This document shows positions 15,811 to 23,266 of a DNA stretch of 51,102 nt, one piece after another (the first letter of the stretch is position 1; each line of letters opens with the position of its first letter). The stretch is from Chitinophagaceae bacterium (lineage in GTDB: Bacteria; Bacteroidota; Bacteroidia; Chitinophagales; Chitinophagaceae), in assembly GCA_021299955.1 (NCBI GenBank), contig JAJTFQ010000019.1, forward strand, positions 1 to 51,102, read 5' to 3'. The notes beneath the pieces are model-generated. The model was not told where the DNA came from. It did not search any database and saw nothing but the letters and a program-made list of their open reading frames with translations. A program made the position numbers and the translations under genes.

Positions 15811-17541
15811 ATGGCCGGATGGCCACTTACCGCTAACCACGAAACACCAGACATGACACAACGTGAATACACTGTGATGGATCTGGAGCGCATACATCTT
15901 ATCTATTTTGTCATCAACCGGGCATTGGAGATCACAGATAGCGGAAAGTTGATGACCCAGCGCGTCCTGCTGGGAGCTAATCTCAGGGAAGCCTTTGATG
16001 TGCTGCGTCCAAAGTTCAGGCGGGAACTGGAATTCGATGATATCGCCTCCTTTCGGGATCGCATATTTGTCCTGCGGGCAAAGCCCGGTGAATCCAAGAC
16101 TTTTTTCAGGGGCGAATTCGTGCGTGGAGACGATCCGGACACACTGACATTTTACGGCATTTCATGGTCTCCCACAGAGGCGGACCTCCGGGATATGCAA
16201 AATGGCTCAGTTTACGCGGTGAACGGTTTCTCGAAAGGGACCGATGCAGAAAATGTCGGGGGTAATGAGCTCTTCCGCATGCGATTTGACAGTTTCAGTC
16301 AGATAGATGCGTCTTTGCTGAGGGAAAAACAGCGATTTGAAGCGCTGTTCGATTACTCCACGATGGCCATCCTGGTGTCCGATGACACTGGAGGCATCGT
16401 ACTGGCGAACCCGATGGCCAAACATACCTTCGGTTACGAACCGGAGGAGTTCATCGGTCGAAAGGTGGAGGATTTCATGCCGGAGCGTTTCCGTAGAGGG
16501 CATGTCGGAAAGCGCGAGCACTTCCACAAACGACCCCAAAACCGAACCATGGGTCCGGGGCTGGACCTATATGCCCAGCGAAAGGATGGCAGTGAGTTTC
16601 CGGTCGAGATCAGTCTTGGACATTATGCAACGGAGGAAGGCAGATTCGTTATTGCCTATGTGATCGATATTACCAGGCGGAAAGAGATCGAACAGGCCAT
16701 CCTGCGTCAGCAAGAGGAAATGGCAAGGGCTCATGCCGAGATCGAGACGCTCAACGAAGAGTTGGAAGCCAAGGTGGAACAGCGCACCCGACAATTGCAG
16801 GAGACCATGGAGATCCTGGAGAAATCGCGTGACGATCTCGAACAAGCCCTCAGCAAGGAAAAGGAATTGAGCGATCTGAAAACACGTTTCGTGTCCATGG
16901 CCTCGCACGAATTCCGCACCCCCCTCAGCACCATCCTCTCCTCCGCGTCCCTGGTTGCTAAATATATACTTTCAGAAGAGCAGGATAAGCGGGATAAACA
17001 CATTCAACGGATCCGTTCTGCCGTGAGCAACCTCACCGACATTCTCAACGAATTCCTGTCGATCGGAAGGCTTGAAGAAGGAAAGATCCAGGTGAATGTT
17101 TCCGAATTCAATCTCAGGGATCAGGCTCAACTCGTATGCCATGAGATGCAGACGATCCTCAAGCCCGGCCAGCGCATACAGTATGCGCACCAGGGTTCGA
17201 TGATGGTCAAATTGGACCTCTCGATGCTCCGTAATATTTTCATCAATCTCATTTCCAACGCCCTTAAATTTTCTCCGGACAACGGACTCATCGAAGTGGA
17301 AACCGAGGTGAATGAGCAACAAATTCTCATTTCCGTCCGCGATCATGGCATCGGTATTTCTGAAGAAGATCAAAAACATTTGTTTGAACGCTTTTTCCGC
17401 GGAAAGAATGCCACCAATATTCAGGGAACGGGGTTAGGTTTACACATCGTTTCAAAATATGCGGAACTGATGGGTGGCTCCATTTCGGCGGAAAGCGCAT
17501 TGGATGAGGGAACCAGATTCATCGTAAAATTCAGGATATGA
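15811..17541 (+). CDS. PAS-domain sensor histidine kinase with haem-NO-associated-like N terminus
   Basis: Soluble sensor kinase of 576 residues without membrane spans. Residues 28-165 resemble the H-NOX-associated (HNOBA) type of dimerisation/sensor domain (GANLREAFDVLRPKF, TLTFYGISWSPTEADLRDMQ). A PAS domain follows (about 175-290), then a coiled coil (295-355). Next is a HisKA domain with the phospho-accepting His in SMASHEFRTPLS (H366), then an HATPase domain with N box NLISNALKFSPD, G1 DHGIGI and G2 GTGLGLHIV. Starts at Met15 (15853) or Met23 (15877) are also possible. It overlaps the response regulator gene by 4 bp (ATGA), a clear cognate pair. The N-terminal domain call is tentative; the kinase call is secure. 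Confidence 0.9.
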   Translation: MAGWPLTANHETPDMTQREYTVMDLERIHLIYFVINRALEITDSGKLMTQRVLLGANLREAFDVLRPKFRRELEFDDIASFRDRIFVLRAKPGESKTFFRGEFVRGDDPDTLTFYGISWSPTEADLRDMQNGSVYAVNGFSKGTDAENVGGNELFRMRFDSFSQIDASLLREKQRFEALFDYSTMAILVSDDTGGIVLANPMAKHTFGYEPEEFIGRKVEDFMPERFRRGHVGKREHFHKRPQNRTMGPGLDLYAQRKDGSEFPVEISLGHYATEEGRFVIAYVIDITRRKEIEQAILRQQEEMARAHAEIETLNEELEAKVEQRTRQLQETMEILEKSRDDLEQALSKEKELSDLKTRFVSMASHEFRTPLSTILSSASLVAKYILSEEQDKRDKHIQRIRSAVSNLTDILNEFLSIGRLEEGKIQVNVSEFNLRDQAQLVCHEMQTILKPGQRIQYAHQGSMMVKLDLSMLRNIFINLISNALKFSPDNGLIEVETEVNEQQILISVRDHGIGISEEDQKHLFERFFRGKNATNIQGTGLGLHIVSKYAELMGGSISAESALDEGTRFIVKFRI

Positions 17542-18596
17542 AGACCATACTGCTGATCGAAGACAATCTGGAAGTGCGGGAGAATACCGCGGAGATCCTG
17601 GAACTGGCCGGCTACCTTGTGGTGACCGCGGAGAATGGCAAGATCGGTGTGGAGGCCGCCATGCAGCAGAAGCCCGACCTGATCATCTGCGACATCATGA
17701 TGCCTGTACTCGATGGTTATGGTGTGCTGCACCTGTTGCGCAAGAATGATCAGTTGCAGAACATCCCCTTCATCTTTCTGACGGCCAAGGCCGAGCGCAC
17801 CGACTTCCGAAAGGGCATGGACATGGGCGCGGATGACTACATCACCAAGCCCTTCACGGACATCGAACTGCTGAACGCCATCGAGCGAAGATTGCAAAAG
17901 GTCGAATTGCTGAAGAAAGAATATGCGGCGGATATACATGGTCTGCACGACTTCATGCGGGATGCCGACCGGGAGGATGCGCTGAAGGCACTGTCAGAAG
18001 ACCGCAATATCAATCATTACAAGAAGAAACAACTCATCTACTCCGAAGGCAACCATCCACTCCGCTTATATTTTGTGCAGAAGGGTAAGGTAAAAACCTT
18101 CAAGTCGAATGACGACGGAAAGGAACTCACCGTAGGGCTCTTTCGGGAGGGCGACTTCTTCGGTTACATTTCGCTGCTGGAGAACACGGTCTACCGCGAA
18201 ACCGCAGAGGCCATGGAGGAGTCCCAAGTGGCGATCATTCCAAGGGACGAATTCGAATCCCTCATCAATGAAAATCCGGAAGTGGCCAGGCGATTCATCA
18301 GGATGCTGGCGAGCAATGTGTCGGAGAAGGAGGACCAACTGATCGGACTGGCCTACAACTCCCTCAGGAAAAGAGTGGCAGATGCCCTTATGACCCTGCA
18401 GCGCAAGTATCATCGCTCGAATGCAGAACCCTTCTCCATCCACATTTCGCGGGAGGATCTGGCGAACATCGCCGGAACGGCCACGGAGTCCCTGATCCGG
18501 ACACTCAGCGATTTCCGCGCCGAAAAACTCATCGACATCCGCGATGGCTACATCGTTATCCTCAATGAGAAGAAACTGGTCGGCATGCTCAACTGA
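17538..18596 (+). CDS. Receiver domain fused to Crp/Fnr-type DNA-binding protein
   Basis: Response regulator of 352 residues. The receiver domain (1-120) has acidic E8/D9, phospho-acceptor D52 (LIICDIMMP), T82 and K104. The linker (120-150) is followed by a cyclic-nucleotide-type beta barrel (155-265) and a Crp-type winged helix (275-345). The barrel lacks the usual cAMP-site Glu (GDFFGY in place of GExxGE), and there is no Fnr-type N-terminal Cys cluster, so phosphorylation rather than cAMP or Fe-S oxygen sensing probably controls it. The recognition helix TATESLIRTL keeps the Glu-x3-Arg pair (E317, R321) with which Crp and Fnr read TGA/TCA half-sites. Candidate regulator of the cbb3 promoters in this window. 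Confidence 0.92.
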   Translation: MKTILLIEDNLEVRENTAEILELAGYLVVTAENGKIGVEAAMQQKPDLIICDIMMPVLDGYGVLHLLRKNDQLQNIPFIFLTAKAERTDFRKGMDMGADDYITKPFTDIELLNAIERRLQKVELLKKEYAADIHGLHDFMRDADREDALKALSEDRNINHYKKKQLIYSEGNHPLRLYFVQKGKVKTFKSNDDGKELTVGLFREGDFFGYISLLENTVYRETAEAMEESQVAIIPRDEFESLINENPEVARRFIRMLASNVSEKEDQLIGLAYNSLRKRVADALMTLQRKYHRSNAEPFSIHISREDLANIAGTATESLIRTLSDFRAEKLIDIRDGYIVILNEKKLVGMLN

Positions 18597-18659
18597 CGGC
18601 TGACCTCCGCATCATACATCTGAAGGAAACATTACATGTGACAACCTTTTGTCATCCGT

Positions 18660-19049
18660 TCATTGAAGGGTGGAGGACAGGTAGTTATTGAATTCGTATC
18701 GCAGGCTGTTGAACTCTTTTTCCAGGTAATGGATCTGGCCGCGGAGCTGCTGCTGACGATCTCTCATCGCCGAGTCCGGTGAAAAGTTCTGGTGACGGAA
18801 TCTATGGGTCAGATCCCGTTCCTGTTCCTGTACATCGTGCCGGAGTTCATCCAGGAACTCATCTTTGATGATGAACTGGTTCTGAAAATGTTCGGCCTGC
18901 GCCAGAAAATCACGATCCGTCGTGCCATCTACAACCTCCGCCAACCGGTTCTTCAGAAAACTATTTTCCTGCCTGAAGAAATCGATGGATCTCAACCAGG
19001 TCATGTTCTCATGATGATACTGCTCCAATATGTTCACCAGCGCGTTCAC
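18660..19049 (-). CDS. Unknown coiled-coil protein in the cbb3 neighbourhood
   Basis: Predicted protein of 129 residues, highly charged and helical, with heptad-like regions (FRQENSFLKNRLAEVV; KDEFLDELRHDVQEQERDL; RDRQQQLRGQIHYLEKEFNSLRYEF). No signal peptide, membrane span or Cys motif is present; I do not recognise the family. The start codon is GTG, overlapping the stop of a 35-codon ORF (GTGA), so translation may be coupled. It lies 3' of the cbb3 operon on the same strand and has its own candidate promoter at 19203-19271 with the same operator layout as ccoS and ccoI. A role linked to respiration is therefore inferred from regulation only. Confidence 0.7.
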   Translation of the reverse strand: MNALVNILEQYHHENMTWLRSIDFFRQENSFLKNRLAEVVDGTTDRDFLAQAEHFQNQFIIKDEFLDELRHDVQEQERDLTHRFRHQNFSPDSAMRDRQQQLRGQIHYLEKEFNSLRYEFNNYLSSTLQ

Positions 19050-19153
19050 CTTCGTTCTCTTCTGATGTTTTTCATGATCTTCATTCCGGATACGCCATCC
19101 TTGCCCGTATCCATGTCCGAATTCCCGTCGTCATTCCCTGGCTTGTTGCCCAT
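19046..19153 (-). CDS. Possible 35-residue leader protein
   Basis: Short ORF starting with ATG (MGNKPGNDDGNSDMDTGKDG... ending IRRERR), rich in Gly, Asp and Asn with a basic tail. Its stop codon overlaps the GTG start of the coiled-coil gene by 4 bases. It begins about 45 nt after the transcription start predicted from the TACATTTG element. There is no homology recall and no Shine-Dalgarno sequence, so it could be a real small protein, a translational coupling device, or chance. Confidence 0.35.
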   Translation of the reverse strand: MGNKPGNDDGNSDMDTGKDGVSGMKIMKNIRRERR

Positions 19154-19202
19154 GAGGACTGGCTGGTAAGTTTTGTTTAAGATATCACCCCTCCTCAATA
19201 AA

Positions 19203-19271
19203 CAAATGTAAGATTTGGGATGTGCAAATTCTGTAATTTCTGTCAGACAAGAAACTGATATATATCAGTTT
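19203..19271 (-). promoter_or_regulatory. Promoter P3 with tandem Crp/Fnr-type sites (one degenerate)
   Basis: Minus-strand -7 element TACATTTG (19210-19203). The proximal half-conserved site GTAATTTCTGTCAG is at 19233-19246, and the distal site CTGATATATATCAG at 19255-19268 lies inside a 20 bp perfect palindrome (19252-19271). The gap from -7 element to proximal site is 22 bp and the centre-to-centre distance of the sites is 22 bp, as at ccoS and ccoI. The distal palindrome overlaps the stop codon of the upstream safE gene. The proximal site has TAA instead of TGA in one arm, so occupancy there is less certain. Confidence 0.55.
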
Positions 19272-19978
19272 GGCCGGCAGTGTACCGCCTGGTTGATACT
19301 GACCTTCAGGCGCGGGCTCAGATAGGGAATACCGAGATCCAATCCCCTGATGATCAGGAGAATGGACATGATGATGAGTAGGGCCGGGTACATTTTCCGG
19401 AGCTTGTAACGCACCTGATGATGCAGGATCGAACCCATCCACACCGTCGCAAGCATGACAGGGGCGGTACCCATACCAAAGAGGGCCATGAAGCCGGCTC
19501 CCTGCAGTGGACTCCCGCTGACGGCGGATCCGGCCAGTGCCATGTAGGTCAGTCCGCAGGGCAGCAGTCCGTTCAGTAGTCCGGTGGCAAACATGGCGCT
19601 GGGCGTGCCCCTGAAAAGCACTTTTGCCAGGACCTGTCGGATCCGGACCATCCGGCTTTGCATACCCCTTTGCAGCATATCCGTCGGTGCGATCGCAGGT
19701 GCAATCATGAATACGAGGATCGTGATCCCCAGGATGAGGGAGACCCGTTGCTGCCATCCAAACCAGCGCAGTCCCGCCCCCAGCCAGCCGGCCAGGAGGC
19801 CGAAGGCGGCGTAGGTCGTGATCCTGCCGGCATTGTACATCAATCCTCCGGAGATCTTCCGCCAGGGTTCGCGGCCCTGCAGGGGCATTGCCATGGCGAT
19901 TGGTCCGCACATCCCCACGCAGTGGAGGCTGCCGGCAAGGCCCATGAGCAAGGCTGGGATGATCAATTCTCCTGGCAT
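19265..19978 (-). CDS. SafE/TauE-type membrane protein of the cbb3 operon
   Basis: Membrane protein of 237 residues with about six spans, of the sulfite exporter TauE/SafE-like group found next to cbb3 oxidase genes. The first span region holds the conserved SLHCVGMCGPIAMAM with two Cys, possibly for metal; a second conserved block is NGLLPCGLTYMAL. Cbb3-linked members have been proposed to aid copper delivery or cytochrome maturation, not shown for this protein. The start at 19978 (MPGELI) avoids a 50-base overlap with ccoH; it begins 8 bp after the ccoH stop. It is the last gene of the cbb3 operon. Confidence 0.85.
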   Translation of the reverse strand: MPGELIIPALLMGLAGSLHCVGMCGPIAMAMPLQGREPWRKISGGLMYNAGRITTYAAFGLLAGWLGAGLRWFGWQQRVSLILGITILVFMIAPAIAPTDMLQRGMQSRMVRIRQVLAKVLFRGTPSAMFATGLLNGLLPCGLTYMALAGSAVSGSPLQGAGFMALFGMGTAPVMLATVWMGSILHHQVRYKLRKMYPALLIIMSILLIIRGLDLGIPYLSPRLKVSINQAVHCRPN

Positions 19979-19985
19979 TTGCGGA

Positions 19986-20435
19986 TCACGGTTTGGCTGA
20001 AAGGATGTTTTCCGTGTAATAATCGATGCCATCACAGGTCCATGTGGTCTTGACGACGGACATGCCTGTTCGTTTACGGTTAGAGGGCATCACCAATTGT
20101 TGAAGACCATCGCGGGTGTCGATGTCCACCTTTACATCCAGGGATTCATCGGCGGGATAATAAACCCAAACCTTACCTGTGATCATCTTTCCGGCCTGCT
20201 CTTCCGGAAATCGGATGAAGAGGCTGTCGCCCGAGACCATGACAGTGAGTTTGCCGGGCAGCGCATCTGCTCGTCTCGACTGATCTATCCGCTCCTGATA
20301 CCTGATCTCCTGTTCATAATAGTCGGGTGTGACGAGGTCGATCTTCTGACGGCTCGACTGCATGACCAGAAAGAGGATGCCGGCTACAAAGAGCAGGTAT
20401 GCGATGGTGATCTTGGTTCCCCAGTTGAATTGCAT
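19986..20435 (-). CDS. ccoH: FixH/CcoH family cbb3 oxidase assembly protein
   Basis: Protein of 149 residues with one N-terminal membrane span (residues 9-26, ITIAYLLFVAGILFLVM) followed by the family's conserved VTPDYYEQEIRYQERID segment and a periplasmic beta-rich domain. FixH/CcoH proteins are needed for assembly or stability of cbb3 oxidase. It sits between ccoG and the SafE-like gene with gaps of 12 bp and 7 bp, consistent with an operon. Confidence 0.88.
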   Translation of the reverse strand: MQFNWGTKITIAYLLFVAGILFLVMQSSRQKIDLVTPDYYEQEIRYQERIDQSRRADALPGKLTVMVSGDSLFIRFPEEQAGKMITGKVWVYYPADESLDVKVDIDTRDGLQQLVMPSNRKRTGMSVVKTTWTCDGIDYYTENILSAKP

Positions 20436-20447
20436 GGTTGGTTGGTA

Positions 20448-21869
20448 TTATCGCATCGGACCCATGAAGGTCACGTTCACGTTTTTGATATTGATGCCTT
20501 TTTCATACACGCCGATCCGGATGGGTGTGCGGCGCTGGCGGATCTCCGCGGGCTCCACCCTGATGATGAAGGTGGCGGTCTTGTACCCTTCCTTTTCCAC
20601 CACGATGCTTCCACCTGCCACTTCGATCTCCCCCCGGATGCCTTCGAGCTGAAGGGTGATGGGAATGTCTTCACGTGTTTTATTGGCGAGTCGGGCGTTG
20701 TACACATTTGCGATGCGGCCGTCGGGCAGTTCCCGGAAGACCGTGCCCGAGGTCCGAAGGATGGTCACGTCCACGTCATCCCGGCTGGCCAGCATGAAGG
20801 CAAGGGCACCTGCGAGTGAAAGCAGTACAAAGGAGTAACCGACGATGCGTGCATTCAGCCGGGGTTTTTCACCCTTCACCACGTTTGCCTCGGAGGCGAA
20901 GCGGATGAGGCCGGTGGGTCTGTTGACCGCTGTCATGATCTCATCACAGGCATCGATGCAGGCTGTGCAGTTCACGCATTCCAATTGCGTGCCGTTGCGG
21001 ATGTCGATACCGGTCGGACAAACCCGTACACAGGCGGCACAGTCTACACAGTCGCCATGCGTCTGTTCCGTCTTCCGGGCCTTTCCCCGGGGTTCGCCGC
21101 GTACATAGTCGTAGGCCACCACGATGGAATTCTTGTCGAGCAATACGCCCTGCAGTCGTCCGTAAGGGCAGACCACGATACATACCTGCTCCCGAAACCA
21201 GTAATAGACAAAGAAGAAAACCGTCGTAAAAATGGATAGGGCGACAAAGGTTCCGAAATGCTGATCGATGCCTTCCGTCATATATCGCTTCACCTCATCC
21301 ATGCTGATCAGATAAGCCATGAAGAAGTGGGCGATCAGGAAGGACATCAGCCAGAAAACGATGATCTTGACGGCGCGTTTCCTGATCTTGTATGCATTCC
21401 AGGGCATCTCCCGCAGCTGTCGCTGCCTGATATGGTCGCCATCGAGCCAGTATTCGATCTTCCGGAATACCATCTCCATGAAAATGGTCTGCGGACAGGC
21501 CCATCCGCAGAAGACCCTTCCGAAGACCACGGTGAAAAGGATGACGAACACCACAAAGGTGAGCATCCCAAGCATGAAGATGAAAAAGTCTTCCGGTCCG
21601 AAGATCTGACCGAAGAGAATGAATTTCCGTTTCAGGATATTGATCATGAAAATCGGCTCCCCTTTTATCTTAATGAAAGGAAGTCCGAAAAAGAGGATCA
21701 GATAAAGGATGCTGGCGATGGTTCGCTTGTTGTAGAGGCTGCCTTTTGGCTTTTTCGGGGATATGTAGTTCCTGGAGCCTTTTTTATCGATGGTGGCCAC
21801 GGAGTCGCGGAAGGATTGATCCATCTGCGACTTTTTGGCCAGGGCTTCCGCTGTGTCCCGGTGATACAT
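20448..21869 (-). CDS. ccoG: Cytochrome c oxidase accessory protein CcoG
   Basis: Membrane ferredoxin-like protein of 473 residues that takes part in cbb3 assembly, probably as a cupric reductase. It has membrane spans near residues 50-70, 95-120, 170-190 and 210-230. Between and after them are the Cys motifs CGWACPQTIFMEMVFRKIEYW, CIVVCPYGRLQG and a double 4Fe-4S ferredoxin motif CVDCAACVRVCPTGID and CVNCTACIDACDEI. The C-terminal domain (from about residue 340) is an Ig-like FixG-type fold following another span. It follows ccoP after 76 bp containing a strong hairpin. Confidence 0.95.
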   Translation of the reverse strand: MYHRDTAEALAKKSQMDQSFRDSVATIDKKGSRNYISPKKPKGSLYNKRTIASILYLILFFGLPFIKIKGEPIFMINILKRKFILFGQIFGPEDFFIFMLGMLTFVVFVILFTVVFGRVFCGWACPQTIFMEMVFRKIEYWLDGDHIRQRQLREMPWNAYKIRKRAVKIIVFWLMSFLIAHFFMAYLISMDEVKRYMTEGIDQHFGTFVALSIFTTVFFFVYYWFREQVCIVVCPYGRLQGVLLDKNSIVVAYDYVRGEPRGKARKTEQTHGDCVDCAACVRVCPTGIDIRNGTQLECVNCTACIDACDEIMTAVNRPTGLIRFASEANVVKGEKPRLNARIVGYSFVLLSLAGALAFMLASRDDVDVTILRTSGTVFRELPDGRIANVYNARLANKTREDIPITLQLEGIRGEIEVAGGSIVVEKEGYKTATFIIRVEPAEIRQRRTPIRIGVYEKGINIKNVNVTFMGPMR

Positions 21870-21897
21870 GCGTAATGGTTTACAACTTGAGCGATCA

Positions 21898-21933
21898 GGG
21901 ATCCTGCCGGACGTTCCCTTCCGGCAGGATCCT
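21898..21933 (-). other. Intercistronic hairpin between ccoP and ccoG
   Basis: GGATCCTGCCGG pairs perfectly with CCGGCAGGATCC, with one more A-T pair next to the loop, making a 13 bp GC-rich stem with an 8 nt loop. No T run follows on the minus strand, so it is not an obvious terminator. It lies at the 3' end of the structural subunit cistrons and may stabilise that mRNA or weaken read-through into the assembly genes. Confidence 0.7.
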
Positions 21934-21945
21934 GTGCAGGTGATA

Positions 21946-23058
21946 TTATTTCGAGAACGGTTCCCCCTGCGGTTCCTTCGGATTGGCGGGCTTTGTGCCT
22001 TTCATAGATTTTACGAAGGAGACCAGGTTTTTCATTTGAACGGGGTTGTACACGGACTGCCATGACTGCATCCCTTTTTCGGGATACCCCAGTTTGATCG
22101 TTTTATAGATATCGTTCATACCGCCGCCGTGTATCCAGTGATCATCTGTCAGATTCGGACCGATGCCTCCGCCGCCGTCCGTGGCATGACAGGCTACACA
22201 GCTTTGATTGTAGAGGGCTTTACCGGCAGCGATGCCCGCTGCATCAGCCAGGGTGACATTGTTCTCATCCACCAGGTCTTTTGTTTTCGCCTTGTACAAT
22301 TCTTCCTGTTTCCGGCCTTCGGCCATCTCGGCCGCATACTCCTGTTCCGGATTCTTGCCGGTTCCGAAGAGGTGGAAGTTGAAAACATAGATGAAAGCTG
22401 CAACGACCGTTACATAGAAGCCATATTTCCACCAGGGCGGCAAAGCATTGTCGAGCTCACGGATGCCGTCGTAGTCGTGGTCGAGCAAGACATCCGCTTC
22501 CTGTTCCACGGGAATGGCCCGCGTAAAAAAGTGCCGGTCGAGTCGGTTCCACCATTCGACCCAGCGGGAGGATATCTCCGTCTCCTCCACGGGCTTCGGC
22601 TCGTCCAGACCCATCAGGGCGCGATAGGTACGCCGGGCCATGAAGGCCAGGAAGAGGATGACGATGACTTCCAGCACAATTACGCCGGACAGCATGTAGA
22701 ACTCGAGTTCAGACAGTCCGCCGTAGTTGTTTGTTTGTACCATGGTGGCGACGGTTTCTTCTGCCTGCCCCACCGCCGTGGTGTTGACCCCGAAGAGTCC
22801 GATCAGGAGGATGGTGATGTTTGCCGCTTTCCGCTGTTTGTCTGTCAGATGCCGGCTGAAGATCAGCAAAGACTGGCCCAACCCCCAGATGACCGCCAGC
22901 AGGATGATGGCCGTGAAGAAAAGCATGATCTCAAGCCAGTTGGTGTCGGGCCTGCTTGATGGAGCAACTCCGCCACCCTTTGCCAGGGCAGATGCACCGG
23001 GCAGGAGCAGCAGCACTGCTGTTTTTTTCAGGTATGCGTAACCGTTATGTAGTGACAT
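21946..23058 (-). CDS. ccoP: cbb3-type cytochrome c oxidase subunit CcoP (monohaem)
   Basis: Subunit III of cbb3 oxidase, 370 residues. It begins with a hydrophobic signal-like segment and two more spans (about 43-62 and 105-125) in an N-terminal extension. The FixP N-terminal span follows (YGFYVTVVAAFIYVFNFHLF, around residue 213), then a single cytochrome c domain with haem site CVACH (C287) and the downstream GYPEKGMQSW axial Met region. Proteobacterial CcoP usually has two haem c sites; one is usual in Bacteroidota. It transfers electrons to CcoO/CcoN. Confidence 0.92.
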   Translation of the reverse strand: MSLHNGYAYLKKTAVLLLLPGASALAKGGGVAPSSRPDTNWLEIMLFFTAIILLAVIWGLGQSLLIFSRHLTDKQRKAANITILLIGLFGVNTTAVGQAEETVATMVQTNNYGGLSELEFYMLSGVIVLEVIVILFLAFMARRTYRALMGLDEPKPVEETEISSRWVEWWNRLDRHFFTRAIPVEQEADVLLDHDYDGIRELDNALPPWWKYGFYVTVVAAFIYVFNFHLFGTGKNPEQEYAAEMAEGRKQEELYKAKTKDLVDENNVTLADAAGIAAGKALYNQSCVACHATDGGGGIGPNLTDDHWIHGGGMNDIYKTIKLGYPEKGMQSWQSVYNPVQMKNLVSFVKSMKGTKPANPKEPQGEPFSK

Positions 23059-23079
23059 GTTCGGATCGTTTTATCGTTA

Positions 23080-23265
23080 TCAATGTTTGTTGTCCTCTGA
23101 CAGGTCGAGGGGAAGGTTGGACAGTTCCGAGACCTCTTCGTTGGGCAGACGCTTCACATACATCAGCACACCGGCGAAAAACAGGGTGAAGATGATCAGG
23201 GAGGCCACAGGATACCATTCGATGCCCGCGATCTGATCTGCGTATTGTTTGATGATCTTCGACAT
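23080..23265 (-). CDS. ccoQ: cbb3-type oxidase small subunit CcoQ
   Basis: Small membrane protein of 61 residues, start MSKIIKQYADQ at 23265, one base after the ccoNO stop (TGA-C-ATG). A single span (WYPVASLIIFTLFFAGVLMYV) is followed by an acidic tail, the usual CcoQ/FixQ layout. An in-frame upstream extension to 23370 overlaps ccoNO and is rejected. CcoQ stabilises the oxidase complex. Confidence 0.85.
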   Translation of the reverse strand: MSKIIKQYADQIAGIEWYPVASLIIFTLFFAGVLMYVKRLPNEEVSELSNLPLDLSEDNKH

Positions 23266-23266
23266 G

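Noticed and set aside
22129-22959. Open frame of 276 codons on the + strand
   Set aside because: Antisense to ccoP; low-complexity His/Asp/Gly-rich product typical of shadow frames in GC-rich DNA.
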